Below the pieces are notes generated by a model. The model worked only from the letters and a program-made list of their open reading frames with translations. It ran no database searches and was not told the DNA's origin. A program made the position numbers and the translations under genes. Below, in pieces: positions 50,431 to 59,595 of a DNA stretch of 64,000 bases (position 1 is the first letter of the stretch; every line of letters starts with the position of its first letter). The stretch is from Sanguibacter sp. HDW7. GTDB taxonomy: Bacteria > Actinomycetota > Actinomycetes > Actinomycetales > Cellulomonadaceae. Location of the stretch: assembly GCF_011300875.1 (NCBI RefSeq), contig NZ_CP049862.1, positions 1 through 64,000 of the forward strand, read 5' to 3'.

Positions 50431-51237
50431 ATGACGACGACGTGGACGACCGGGACGCTTGCACGCACGCTCGGGGTGTCGGAGAAGGCCGTGCGGCTGT
50501 GGACGGAGCGCGGCCTGCTCACCGCGACGCGCGACGACGACGGCCCTCGGGCCTACGCCGTCGACCAGGTCGTGCGCGGGCGGGCTGTCGTGCTGCTGCG
50601 CGCTCTCGACGTCGCGCTCGCGGACGTCGCCGAGGTGCTCGACGCCGACGATCCCGTCGCCGCGTTCGACCGGCTGTGGGGTGCGGCGCGTGCGGCGCTC
50701 GAGGGTCGGCTCGCGGCCGCGGGCTACGTGCGTTCCGTGCTCGCGGGGCGTCCCGCGCTCGACGTGCCGCACGAGGTGCGTGACGTGCCGGGGCGGCTGC
50801 TGCTCACGCTCGAGGCGACGGCGACGCTGGGCGAGCTCGCGTCGTGCCTTCCCGCGACGACGGACCGGCTGTTCGAGGCCCTCGTCGAGGCGGGCGGGAC
50901 GCTCGCCGGGCCGCCGTCAGTCGTCTACCACGAGCGCGCGACGGAGTACTCGGCCGCGCGCATCACCGTGCGGGTTCCGGTGATGGAGCCGATCGCGCCG
51001 CCGCCGGGCATGGCGCTCGTCGCGGAGGAGGGTGGGCGTGAGGTCGTCGTCGCGCTCGACCAGGACCGTTCCGCCGATCAGTCGTTCATCATCGCGGTGC
51101 ACGACCACGTCGCGTACGCGGCGGGCGACGGGACGCTCGCCGTCGTCGGCGACAACCGGGAGTCGTACCTGCCGACGTGGGGTCGCGGGCTGGGCGGGCC
51201 CGTCCTGGAGATCTCGGCACCCGTCGCGCCGCGCTGA
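50431..51237 (+). CDS. MerR family regulator with GyrI-like effector domain
   Basis: This 268-residue regulator has a MerR winged HTH (residues ~5-70, TGTLARTLGVSEKAVRLWTE, then RAYAVDQVVRGRAVVLLRA), a dimerisation helix and a C-terminal GyrI-like/effector-binding domain (about residues 120-265). That is the BmrR layout, which senses hydrophobic or cationic drugs. Ligand unknown. Start fixed by the TAGCGT box and the dyad in the promoter spacer. It lies divergent from the S9 peptidase gene; no transporter is next to it. Confidence 0.85.
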   Translation: MTTTWTTGTLARTLGVSEKAVRLWTERGLLTATRDDDGPRAYAVDQVVRGRAVVLLRALDVALADVAEVLDADDPVAAFDRLWGAARAALEGRLAAAGYVRSVLAGRPALDVPHEVRDVPGRLLLTLEATATLGELASCLPATTDRLFEALVEAGGTLAGPPSVVYHERATEYSAARITVRVPVMEPIAPPPGMALVAEEGGREVVVALDQDRSADQSFIIAVHDHVAYAAGDGTLAVVGDNRESYLPTWGRGLGGPVLEISAPVAPR

Positions 51238-51250
51238 ACGAGACGGGGAC

Positions 51251-51280
51251 TTGTTCTAGTTGTATGCGAACAACTAGGAT
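51251..51280 (+). promoter_or_regulatory. GntR promoter with CTAGTTGT-N6-ACAACTAG operator
   Basis: TTGTTC (51251-51256) and TAGGAT (51275-51280) are 18 nt apart. A perfect dyad CTAGTTGT (51256-51263), ATGCGA, ACAACTAG (51270-51277) lies across the spacer and the -10. GTG 51287 is 6 nt after the -10, so the message is leaderless. Confidence 0.75.
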
Positions 51281-51286
51281 CGTCGT

Positions 51287-51634
51287 GTGCTCCTCACCCT
51301 CGACCCCGCCGCGCCCGAGCCGCTCTTCGAGCAGCTCGCCGCACAGCTGCGCGCCGCCATCGCAGCCGGCGAGCTCTCCGCAGGCGACCGCCTCGCCCCC
51401 GCGCGCGACGTCGCAGCCAGCCTCGACATCAACCTCCACACCGTCCTCCGCGCCTACCAGGAGCTGCGCGACGAGGGCCTCGTCGAGCTCCGCCGCGGCC
51501 GCGGCGCCACCGTCGCCGCCCGCCTCGACGACGACGCCCTCCGCGCCGCCATCACGACCCTCGTCGCCGAGTCCCGACGGCTCGGCCTCGACCCCCGCAC
51601 CACGACCGCCCTCGTCAAGGAAGCCCTGCGATGA
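51287..51634 (+). CDS. GntR family regulator, YtrA subfamily
   Basis: This 115-residue protein has a GntR winged HTH (about residues 10-80: PEPLFEQLAAQLRAAIAAGE, LAPARDVAASLDINLHTVLR, LVELRRGRGATV) and only a short C-terminal helix. That is the YtrA type without a ligand domain. It is coupled to the next gene by a 4-nt overlap (ATGA). The operator at 51256-51277 suggests autorepression and control of the membrane protein downstream. Confidence 0.9.
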   Translation: MLLTLDPAAPEPLFEQLAAQLRAAIAAGELSAGDRLAPARDVAASLDINLHTVLRAYQELRDEGLVELRRGRGATVAARLDDDALRAAITTLVAESRRLGLDPRTTTALVKEALR

Positions 51635-52602
51635 CCACCACCACCCGGGACGTCCCGCACCGCAAGGTCACGGCACTCCTCACGCTCGTCGTCCCCCTGC
51701 TCGTCCTCACCGCCGCGATCCTCCTCGTCCTCAGCTGGCGCGACGAGCTGCCCGCGCAGGTCGCGACGCACTGGGGTGACGACGGTGTCGACCAGGTCGG
51801 CTCCCTGGCGAGCATGCTCGTCCCCTTCACGATCATCACCGTCCTCTTCTCCCTCGCCATGTGGGCCCTCGGCACGTTCGCCGGGCAGGCCGCCATGACC
51901 CGACGCTTCGTCGCCGGCATCGCCGTGTGGCTCGCGTTCTTCCTCGGCGGGATGCTCGTCGTGACGTTCGACGCCCAGCGCGGCCTCACCGACGCCCATG
52001 ACGCGACCGGCATCGGCGGCGGCGTCGCCGTCTCGGTCCTCGTCGCGTGCGTGGCGGGCATCGCTGCGGCGGTCGTCGTGCCCCGCGACCCGCACCGACC
52101 CGCACGCGCGGCGATCCCCGCCACGACGACGACGCTCCCGCTCGACGTCGACACGCGCGCCGCCTGGGTGCAGCAGGTGCGACAGGGCCACGCGTGGCTC
52201 ATCGTCGCCGGGATCGTCGTCGCCGCCCTCGGCCTCGGCATCGCGACCGAGTGGTGGATCGGGCTCATCCTCGCCGTCGGCCTCGTGCCGCTGCTCACGC
52301 TGCTCAACGGGACCGTCACCGTCGACAAGCGCGGTCTCACGGCCCGCACCGTGTTCCCCTGGCCGCGGATCACCGTGCCCCTCGACGAGGTCGAGAACGT
52401 CGGCGTCGTGCAGGTCGCACCGCTGAGCGAGTTCGGTGGCTGGGGCATCCGCACCGCGCTCGACGGCAGCATCGGCATGATCCTGCGCAAGGGCGAGGCC
52501 ATCGAGGTACGCGCGACCGGCGGACGCCGCATCGTCGTCACCGTCGACGACGCCGCGACCGGCGCCGCGCTCCTCGCGACGCTCGCGGGACGGGGGCGCT
52601 GA
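51631..52602 (+). CDS. DUF1648 membrane protein (SdpI-like)
   Basis: This 323-residue protein begins with the DUF1648 pattern (ELPAQVATHWGDDGVDQVGS) among about seven membrane helices. A PH-like cytosolic segment follows near residues 230-290 (NGTVTVDKRGLTARTVFPWP), with the two last helices before it. DUF1648 proteins include the SdpI immunity factor; many are of unknown role. Operon with the YtrA-type regulator suggests induced membrane-stress response. Confidence 0.8.
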   Translation: MTTTTRDVPHRKVTALLTLVVPLLVLTAAILLVLSWRDELPAQVATHWGDDGVDQVGSLASMLVPFTIITVLFSLAMWALGTFAGQAAMTRRFVAGIAVWLAFFLGGMLVVTFDAQRGLTDAHDATGIGGGVAVSVLVACVAGIAAAVVVPRDPHRPARAAIPATTTTLPLDVDTRAAWVQQVRQGHAWLIVAGIVVAALGLGIATEWWIGLILAVGLVPLLTLLNGTVTVDKRGLTARTVFPWPRITVPLDEVENVGVVQVAPLSEFGGWGIRTALDGSIGMILRKGEAIEVRATGGRRIVVTVDDAATGAALLATLAGRGR

Positions 52603-52620
52603 GTCGCTGAGGCGGTCAGG

Positions 52621-53052
52621 TCAGTCGCCGACGAGATGCGCACCGCTCGTGTCGAGGCTGATGGCCCACCGGCCGTCGTCGGCCTCGATCGCCGCGCTGC
52701 CGACCGCACCCTCGGGGACGTGCCAGGCGACGGACCACGAGCCCTCGGCGTCAGGAGTGACGGTGCCGACGTCGAACCGGGCGCCGTCGACGACGGCCGT
52801 GAGGGTCAGCGCGCCGTACGGGGTGCGCTCGTCGAAGCCGGGGCCGACGTCGTCGCACGTCGAGTAGAAGAGCTCTCCCGTGACCGTGACGTCGTCTCCC
52901 GGGGCGACGTCGGCGGTCATCGCACCGTCGAGGCGGATCTGGGGTCCGACGCACGAGGCGGCGCTGCGCGGCTCGTCGGCGGCCGTCGGGCCTGCACACG
53001 CACCGAGGAGCAGCGCGACCGCGGCGAGCGCCGCACCCCCGCGCCGGTTCAC
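52621..53052 (-). CDS. Putative lipoprotein of unknown function
   Basis: This 143-residue protein has a signal peptide with lipobox LGAC (Cys near residue 19) and a beta-rich mature part. The mature part has a Cys pair (ASCVGPQ and STCDDVG) and strands such as DVTVTGELFYSTCDD and SWSVAWHVPEG, reminiscent of immunoglobulin-like domains. GTG 53052 overlaps the previous stop (GTGA). It forms a coupled pair with the upstream lipoprotein gene. No family recognised. Confidence 0.65.
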   Translation of the reverse strand: MNRRGGAALAAVALLLGACAGPTAADEPRSAASCVGPQIRLDGAMTADVAPGDDVTVTGELFYSTCDDVGPGFDERTPYGALTLTAVVDGARFDVGTVTPDAEGSWSVAWHVPEGAVGSAAIEADDGRWAISLDTSGAHLVGD

Positions 53053-53489
53053 GACGCCTCCCCGGACGTGGCCTCGAGGGTGAGCGACGTGCTCGCCGGA
53101 ACGGCGAGGCCGTCGGCGTCGGCCTCGAGCGTCGCCTTTCCCGGGGGCGTGGTCGTCGGGACGACGACGGTCGCGGCCCAGGTGCCGTCGGCGGAGGCGT
53201 CGACGGTCGTGAGGGTCGTCCGGACCTCCCCGACGACGAGGACGACCTCGATGTCTTCCGCGGGGTGCGAGCGGTCCTTGGGGTGCTCGCGGCCGAAGAC
53301 GTCGTACCTCACCTTGTCGCGCCTGTCGGCGATGAACTCGGCGCCCGTCACGGTGATCGTCGCGCCCGGCGCGGCTGTCGGTGCCGCCGAGATCGAGGGC
53401 GGCACGTAGTCGATGGATGCCTCGGAGGCCGCGCACCCGGCAAGGGCGAGAGCGGCCGCCGCGACGACGGCGATCCGGTGGGTGCGCAT
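53049..53489 (-). CDS. Putative lipoprotein, pair partner
   Basis: This 146-residue protein has a signal peptide with lipobox LAGC (Cys near residue 19) and a short linker. An immunoglobulin-like beta domain follows (ITVTGAEFIADRRDKVRYDV, DIEVVLVVGEVRTTL, TWAATVVVP). AGGAGG lies 5 nt before the ATG. It is similar in plan to the protein encoded downstream, with which it overlaps by 4 nt, so the two may have arisen by duplication. Role unknown. Confidence 0.65.
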   Translation of the reverse strand: MRTHRIAVVAAAALALAGCAASEASIDYVPPSISAAPTAAPGATITVTGAEFIADRRDKVRYDVFGREHPKDRSHPAEDIEVVLVVGEVRTTLTTVDASADGTWAATVVVPTTTPPGKATLEADADGLAVPASTSLTLEATSGEAS

Positions 53490-53566
53490 GCGGGCCTCCT
53501 GCGACGACGTAGTTCTCGCTATGTCTGTGTCGTGAGGGTACGGCGACTTGCACCGCTCCGGGTGGA

Positions 53567-56500
53567 TCAGCCCGCGAGCAGCCCGCGGATCCGCTTCTCC
53601 GAGACCGTGCCGTCCGTACCGAGCTGCTGCGCGAAGAACGACACGCGCAGCTCCTCGAGCATCCACCGCGCCTCGTCGAGCGCAGCGAGCCGTGCCGCGT
53701 CGGGCTTGCCCGCCGCGTATGCGGCGCGGGCACGGTCGTAGAGATCCTCGACGTCACGGATCTTCCATGCGAGCTCGGCGTCGCGGTTCGGGTTCTGCTC
53801 GGCCTTCGTCAGGCGGTGCGACGCCGCACGCAGGTAGCGCGGCAGGTGGCGCAGCCGCTCGGGCGGTGTCGCGGTGACGAAGCCGTCGAAGATGAGCCGC
53901 GCCGCGTCGTCGCGCACGTCCGTGAGCGTGTTGAGCAGCGCGAGGCTCGTCGCGCCCCGCACCTGCGTGTCGAGCTCGCGCGCGGCGGCGAGCGCCGCGA
54001 CGACGTGCCCGACGGTCTGGTGGACCCGCTCCTCGAGGCGCTCGCGGACGGCGCCGCGCGCGGCCTCGTACGCCTCGCGCGAGCGGATCGTCGACGCCTC
54101 GGGGATGCCCGGCTCGTCGCCCGACGTCAGTGCGGCGATCGCGGCCTTCTGCACGTCGGCGACGAGCGCCTCGGTGTTCCGGTACGGGCTCGAGGCGAGC
54201 GTGAGCGCCTGCTGGCCCGTCCACCGCGTCGTCACGTGCGGCGTCTGCAGGCCGGTCTCCGCGAGCAGCAGCGCGCGCACGCCTGCCGCGTGATCAGGGG
54301 CCTGACGGCGACGGTCGGCAAGGATGCGCAGGGCGACGGACTCGACGTTGCGGCCACCCTTCGCGCCCGCGGGCGCGAGCTCGACGACGAACGCCGGGTA
54401 GCCGCGCACGGTCGTCGCCGACGGTCCCGCGCCGAGACGCGTGACGACCTCGTCGGGCAGGACGTCGCCGGGAACCGGCTCGCCCGTGGGTGACGTGAGC
54501 GTCGGCCAGGTGGTGAGTCGGTCCTGCTCGGCGAGCAGCACGCCTGCGGGCTCGGTGGCGTCGGAGTGTGCAGGAGCGCTACGAGTCGGATCAGAGGGGC
54601 CGACTCGTAGGTCTCCAGCACTCTCCGATGGCGCTCCGGACCTACGAGTCGCATCGGAGGGGGCGTCGGAGTGTGCAGGAGCGCTACGAGTCGGGTCGGT
54701 CGGGGACGACGGCGTCGTCGTGCCCGCCTCGCGGAGGGCGTCGGCCAGGGCCGTGCGGACAGCCGTGCGGACCTCCGCCTGCGTGCGCGCCCGCAACCGG
54801 CGCTGCAGCGCGAGCAGGTCAGCGCCCTCGTCGACGATCGTGCCGCGCGAGTCGACCACGCGGAACTGCATGCGCAGATGCCCCGGCAGGTCGACACCCG
54901 CCCATGCGTCGTCGGGCACGACGACGTCCCGCAGCGCGCGCACCGCGCGCGCGAACGCCTCCTGGAACGACGGCGCCATGTCGCCTGCGCGCGTGAGGTC
55001 CGCCCACGACGCCTCGTTGGCGCGCAGCCACGCGACGACGTCCCGCGCGACGTCCGGCGCCGGCACGAGCTGCACGCGCACCGGCTTCGGCAGGGCGCGG
55101 ATCGTCGCCGTCGCGAGTTCCGTCCACATGCCCGGGACGAGCCAGCCGAAGCCGTCGGGCACGACCCTGTCGAGCACCGCGAGCGGCACGTGCACCGTCA
55201 CGCCGTCGGACTGCTGGCCCGGCGAGAGCTCGTACGTGAGCGGCAGGCGCAGGTCGCCCTGCTCCCACATGTCCGGGTAGTCGGCGAGGTCGACGTCCGC
55301 GGCCTCGGGCACGAGGAGCTCGGGCGTGAACGTCAGCAGCTCCGGGTCCGTACGCCGCGCGTCCTTCCACCAGCGGTCGAAGTGCCGCGCCGAGACGACG
55401 TCCGCCGGCACGCGCGCGTCGTAGAACGCGAAGAGCGTGTCGTCGTCGACGACGAGGTCGCGGCGCCGCGTGCGGGCCTCGAGCTGTTCGGCCTCCTCGA
55501 GCAGCTCCCGGTTGCGCGCGAAGAACTCGTGCCGCGTGCTCCACTCGCCCTCGACGAGCGCCTTGCGGAGGAACATCTCGCGCGCGCCCTCCGGGTCGAC
55601 GCGAGAGAAGAGAACCTTGCGCTGCGCGACGACGGGCAGGCCGTGGAGCAGCACCTTCTCGAAGGCCTGCGCCGCGCCCTGCTTGGACGACCAGTGCGGC
55701 TCGGAGTACACGCGCTTGACGAGGTGCGCGCCGATCTCCTCGGCCCACTCGGGCTCGATGCGCGCGACCTCGCGAGCCCACAGGCGGCTCGTCTCGACGA
55801 GCTCGCCCGCCATGATCCACGCCGGCGGCTTCTTCGACAGGGGCGAGCCCGGGAAGATCGCGAAGTGCGCGTTGCGGGCACCGACGTACTCGTTGCGCGC
55901 CTGCTTCGCGGCCCGACGGTCCTCGCGCGTGGGCCGCCCCGGGCGCTGCGCGCCGACCTCGGTGACCTGTTGCATGCCGATCTGCGAGAGCATGCCCGCG
56001 AGCAGCGCGCGGTGGATCGTGTCGCCGTCCCAGCGGAAGCGGTGCGTCTCGGCCTCGGGTGCCTCACCGGCCTTCTCCGCGGCCTCCGCCATGGCCTCGG
56101 CGACGGACAGCGCCCGCGCCCCCGGCGCGGACCGACGCACGACGCCGCTGCCCGAGCCGTCCGCGACGACCGCGCGCGACGCGGGCTTGATCTCGAGCTC
56201 GAGCTGCTCGGCCATGTCCTTGAGCTGCCCGACGAGGTCCTGCCACTCGCGCACGCGCAGGAAGTTGATGAACTCGCTCTTGCACAGGCGCCGGAACGCC
56301 GACGACGACAGGGCGCGACGCTGCTCCTTGAGGTACTCCCACAGGTTGAGGTACGTGAGGAAGTCCGACGTCGGATCAGCGAACCGCCCGTGCAGCTGGT
56401 CGGCGTGTTGACGCTGCTCCGTCGGGCGCTCGCGCGGGTCCTGGATCGAGAGGACCGCGGTGACGATGAGCACCTCGCGGCCCACACCGCGCCGCGCACC

Positions 56501-58219
56501 CTCGATGATCATGCGGCCGAGCCGCGGGTCCATCGGCAGGCGCGACAGTGTGCGACCGGTCGCGGTGAGGCTCGCGCTTTCGCCGAGCGCCCCGAGCTCC
56601 GTGAGCAGGTTGACACCGTCACGCACCGCCCGGACGTCCGGCGGGTCGACGAACGGAAAGCTCGCGACGTCGTCGGGGCCGGTCGCGACGCCCGAAGAGA
56701 TCATCTGGAGGATGACGCTCGCGAGCGACGTCCGCAGGATCTCCGGGTCCGTGAACTCGGGGCGGCCCTCGAAGTCGGACTCGGAGTACAGGCGGATCGC
56801 GATGCCGTCCGCGACGCGCCCGCAGCGTCCGGAACGCTGGTTGGCGCTCGCCTGGCTCACGGGCTCGATCGGCAGCCGCTGGACCTTCGTCGCCTTGGAG
56901 TAGCGCGAGATGCGCGCCGTGCCCGGGTCGATGACGTAGCGGATGCCTGGCACGGTGAGGGAGGTCTCGGCGACGTTCGTCGCAAGGACGACGCGACGCC
57001 CGCCGTGCGGCTCGAAGACCCGGTGCTGCTCGGCGGCCGTGAGGCGGGCGTAGAGCGGTACGACCTCGACGGACAGGGGCGTGCCCCGCCCGTCGACGCG
57101 GTCGCCGAGGTGCCCGCGCAGGGCGTCTGCCGCGTCGCGGATCTCGCGCTCGCCCGAGAGGAACACGAGGATGTCGCCCGGGCCCTCCGCGAAGAGCTCG
57201 TCGACCGCCTCGCAGATGCCCGTCATGAGGTCGCGCTCGACGGACCTGGCCGGCCGCTTCTTCTTGCCGGCCTTGCCGCCGCCGACGGCGCCCGACGACG
57301 TTCCCCGCTCGTCCGCCGGGTCCGGCGCGTCCTCGACGAGCGGCCGGTAGCGGATCTCGACCGGGAACGTACGGCCCGACACCTCGATGACGGGCGCCGG
57401 CACGCGCGTCCCGTCGGGCGCGACCGACGCGAAGTGCTCCGCGAACCGCTCCGAGTCGATCGTCGCCGACGTGATGACGAGCTTGAGGTCCGGCCGCTGC
57501 GGCAGCAGCTGCGTGAGGTACCCGAGCAGGAAGTCGATGTTGAGCGAGCGCTCGTGCGCCTCGTCGATGACGAGCGTGTCGTAGGCCCGCAGCAGCGGGT
57601 CGCGCTGGATCTGCGCGAGCAGGATGCCGTCCGTCATGACCTTGACGAGCGTGCGGTCCGAGCTCTCGTCCGTGAACCGCACCTGGTAGCCGACGACGCC
57701 GCCCGTGCGACCCCGCCTCACCTGCCCGTCGGGGCCCGTGTGCTCGTCGCCGATCTCCTCCGCGATGCGCTCGGAGACGGTGCGCGCCGCGAGGCGGCGC
57801 GGCTGCGTGTGGCCGATCTGGCCAGCCCGTCCGCGGCCGAGGTCGAGGAGGATCTTCGGCAGCTGCGTCGTCTTGCCCGAGCCTGTCGCTCCCGCGACGA
57901 TGACGACCTGGTGGTCGCGGATCGCGTCCGCGATCTCGCCGCGCTGGCCAGAGACCGGCAGGTTTTCCGGGTAGGTGATCGCCGGGACGTCGACGCGACC
58001 ACGGATCTCCGCCGAGCGGGCGGCACGCGCGAGCGCGCGGGCGTCGAGCGTCGCCCGGTCGAACGTGTCACGACCGCCTCGGCCGCCGTTCCTGCCCCCG
58101 CGCTGCGGCGAGCCCTGGGTCGAGCCCTGCGGGGCGCCCTGAGCGGGGCCCCGGCCACGTCCGCCGCGACCCCGACGGGGACGGCCCTCGGGCGCGGTGC
58201 TTCCGGACGGTGTGCTCAC
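53567..58219 (-). CDS. hrpA: ATP-dependent RNA helicase HrpA
   Basis: This 1550-residue DEAH helicase unwinds RNA; HrpA in other bacteria rescues stalled ribosomes on mRNA. A Gly/Arg-rich N-terminus (residues 1-50) is followed by Walker A GATGSGKT (110-117), DEAH (219-222), SATID, the Rec-A2 motifs (GRCGRVADG), an HA2/OB region and a long DUF3418-like C-terminal domain. Residues about 1176-1221 derive from a repeat element (see 54558-54694). I chose GTG 58219, behind GGGAGA; a TTG six nt upstream is the alternative. No partner genes. Confidence 0.93.
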   Translation of the reverse strand: MSTPSGSTAPEGRPRRGRGGRGRGPAQGAPQGSTQGSPQRGGRNGGRGGRDTFDRATLDARALARAARSAEIRGRVDVPAITYPENLPVSGQRGEIADAIRDHQVVIVAGATGSGKTTQLPKILLDLGRGRAGQIGHTQPRRLAARTVSERIAEEIGDEHTGPDGQVRRGRTGGVVGYQVRFTDESSDRTLVKVMTDGILLAQIQRDPLLRAYDTLVIDEAHERSLNIDFLLGYLTQLLPQRPDLKLVITSATIDSERFAEHFASVAPDGTRVPAPVIEVSGRTFPVEIRYRPLVEDAPDPADERGTSSGAVGGGKAGKKKRPARSVERDLMTGICEAVDELFAEGPGDILVFLSGEREIRDAADALRGHLGDRVDGRGTPLSVEVVPLYARLTAAEQHRVFEPHGGRRVVLATNVAETSLTVPGIRYVIDPGTARISRYSKATKVQRLPIEPVSQASANQRSGRCGRVADGIAIRLYSESDFEGRPEFTDPEILRTSLASVILQMISSGVATGPDDVASFPFVDPPDVRAVRDGVNLLTELGALGESASLTATGRTLSRLPMDPRLGRMIIEGARRGVGREVLIVTAVLSIQDPRERPTEQRQHADQLHGRFADPTSDFLTYLNLWEYLKEQRRALSSSAFRRLCKSEFINFLRVREWQDLVGQLKDMAEQLELEIKPASRAVVADGSGSGVVRRSAPGARALSVAEAMAEAAEKAGEAPEAETHRFRWDGDTIHRALLAGMLSQIGMQQVTEVGAQRPGRPTREDRRAAKQARNEYVGARNAHFAIFPGSPLSKKPPAWIMAGELVETSRLWAREVARIEPEWAEEIGAHLVKRVYSEPHWSSKQGAAQAFEKVLLHGLPVVAQRKVLFSRVDPEGAREMFLRKALVEGEWSTRHEFFARNRELLEEAEQLEARTRRRDLVVDDDTLFAFYDARVPADVVSARHFDRWWKDARRTDPELLTFTPELLVPEAADVDLADYPDMWEQGDLRLPLTYELSPGQQSDGVTVHVPLAVLDRVVPDGFGWLVPGMWTELATATIRALPKPVRVQLVPAPDVARDVVAWLRANEASWADLTRAGDMAPSFQEAFARAVRALRDVVVPDDAWAGVDLPGHLRMQFRVVDSRGTIVDEGADLLALQRRLRARTQAEVRTAVRTALADALREAGTTTPSSPTDPTRSAPAHSDAPSDATRRSGAPSESAGDLRVGPSDPTRSAPAHSDATEPAGVLLAEQDRLTTWPTLTSPTGEPVPGDVLPDEVVTRLGAGPSATTVRGYPAFVVELAPAGAKGGRNVESVALRILADRRRQAPDHAAGVRALLLAETGLQTPHVTTRWTGQQALTLASSPYRNTEALVADVQKAAIAALTSGDEPGIPEASTIRSREAYEAARGAVRERLEERVHQTVGHVVAALAAARELDTQVRGATSLALLNTLTDVRDDAARLIFDGFVTATPPERLRHLPRYLRAASHRLTKAEQNPNRDAELAWKIRDVEDLYDRARAAYAAGKPDAARLAALDEARWMLEELRVSFFAQQLGTDGTVSEKRIRGLLAG
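54558..54694. repeat. CTACGAGTCG-family repeat inserted in hrpA
   Basis: Two identical 32-bp direct copies (54558-54589 and 54663-54694), each containing GTGTGCAGGAGCGCTACGAG, flank an imperfect palindrome (CGACTCGTAGGTC at 54601-54613, GACCTACGAGTCG at 54639-54651). The element stays open in the hrpA frame and gives the protein a repeated DPTRSAPAHSDA. It shares its plan with the intergenic element at 25214-25320. Confidence 0.8.
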
Positions 58220-58273
58220 GGGCAACCATTCTCCCAGGGGCGCGCAACCTCGATTCCGTCGCGCGCTCCTGGG

Positions 58274-58747
58274 TCAGTTCTTCAGCTCGCCGAGGAGCTT
58301 GTCGAGGTCGGCCTCGACCTTCGTGAGGGCGTCGTTCGCGGCCTTGCCCGCCGCGGAGTCGTCCTTCGCGAGGCGGTCGCGGGCTGCCTCGACGTCGGCA
58401 CGCGCCTTGTCGAGCGCCGTGCGGGCCGCGTCGACCTGGGCCTCCGCGTCTCCCTTGGCGTCCCTCGCGGCATCGAGCGCCGCCTTCGCCTGGTCCGCCG
58501 CGCCCTGCGCCTGACCCACGGCCTTCTCCGCCGTGCCGCGCAGGTCGCCCGTGAGACCTTCGAGGCTCGCACGCGCCTCGGCAGCCTTCGCCTTGAGCTC
58601 GTTGGCCTGCTTCGAGCCGTCGTCGACCATCTGCTTGAGCTGGTCGCCCGACGGCAGCGTGAACGACCCGTCCTCCGAGCAGCCGGCGAGCGCGGACGCG
58701 CCGAGCAGCGCAGCGACGGCCAGGGCGGTGAGGCGACGAGCGGACAC
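58274..58747 (-). CDS. Ala/Lys-rich coiled-coil lipoprotein
   Basis: This 157-residue protein has a signal peptide with lipobox LAGC (Cys23) and then a long, Ala/Asp/Lys/Glu-rich helical region (about residues 35-155) with clear heptad-like repeats (AEKAVGQAQGAADQAKAALD, AARTALDKARADVEAARDRL). It is probably an extended coiled coil anchored to the outer face of the membrane. GGAGG precedes GTG 58747 by 4 nt. Function unknown; envelope scaffold is possible. Confidence 0.7.
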   Translation of the reverse strand: MSARRLTALAVAALLGASALAGCSEDGSFTLPSGDQLKQMVDDGSKQANELKAKAAEARASLEGLTGDLRGTAEKAVGQAQGAADQAKAALDAARDAKGDAEAQVDAARTALDKARADVEAARDRLAKDDSAAGKAANDALTKVEADLDKLLGELKN

Positions 58748-58890
58748 GGGTCCTCCAGGAAGGGTGGACGGCTAGGTCGTGCCCGAGCCTAGCCGGGGCC
58801 ACCGACACCGGCGCGGGGCGACTGCGGAGATCCTGCGCAGGTGCGGGCAAGTGCGTCCGTTCCGGGCGTGCGACCAGGCAGGATGGGCCC

Positions 58891-59586
58891 ATGACCACGC
58901 CCGTCGACCTCGCGCCCGTCGCGGTACGTCCGCGTCGCCGTGTGCCCCGCACGCTCGTCGTCGCCGTGTGCGCTTGGGTCGTCGCGGTCGCCCTGCCCGT
59001 CGTCGTCGTCCAGGTGAGCGGACGGCAGCACGTCGTCGATCTCGCCGACGCGCCTCCGCGCACCGTTGCGCTCGTGCTCGGGGCCGGGCTGCGGCCCGAC
59101 GGCTCCCCGTCGACGTACCTCGCGCGACGGCTCGACGCGGCCGTCAACCTCTACGAACGCAGGGTCGTGCGCGGCGTGCTCGTCTCGGGGGACTCCTCGA
59201 CCGTCGGCTACGACGAGCCGACCGCCATGAAGGACTACCTCGTGCGCCAGGGCGTGCCCGCGGACGTCGTCCGGCAGGACTTCGCCGGGCTCGACACGCA
59301 CGACTCCGCCGTGCGTGCGCGCGCCGTCTTCGGCGTCCGGGACGCGATCGTCGTCACGCAGGACTACCACCTGCCGCGCGCCGTGTTCTCCGCGCGTGCC
59401 GCGGGGATCGACGCCGTCGGCGTCGCCGTGTCCTCGGAGTCCGTGACCCCTGAGCAGCTCGCGACGTGGAAGGCACGCGACCTGCTCGCGTCGTGGAAGG
59501 CCGCGGTCGACGCCCTCGTCGGGCGCAAGCCCGCGCGCCCGTGGTCCGACGAGCCGGGCGTCGCCGACGTCCTCGCCGGTCGGTAG
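58891..59586 (+). CDS. SanA/YdcF family envelope protein
   Basis: This 231-residue protein has one N-terminal membrane helix (about residues 21-42) and a DUF218 domain (VALVLGAGLRPDGSPSTYLA, LVSGDSSTVGYDEPTAMKDY, VTQDYHLPRAVFSARAAGID). This is the SanA type linked to vancomycin exclusion at high temperature in Enterobacteria and to envelope biogenesis. CAGGAT lies 6 nt before the ATG. The stop TAG is part of the -10 box of the next gene. Confidence 0.88.
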   Translation: MTTPVDLAPVAVRPRRRVPRTLVVAVCAWVVAVALPVVVVQVSGRQHVVDLADAPPRTVALVLGAGLRPDGSPSTYLARRLDAAVNLYERRVVRGVLVSGDSSTVGYDEPTAMKDYLVRQGVPADVVRQDFAGLDTHDSAVRARAVFGVRDAIVVTQDYHLPRAVFSARAAGIDAVGVAVSSESVTPEQLATWKARDLLASWKAAVDALVGRKPARPWSDEPGVADVLAGR

Positions 59587-59595
59587 TCTCGGCGC

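Noticed and set aside
54671-58792. A very long open frame (over 1300 codons) on the plus strand across hrpA
   Set aside because: Its translation is Arg/Ala/Asp-biased with no domain, and it lies entirely antisense to an intact helicase with all motifs. Such shadows are normal at this GC content.
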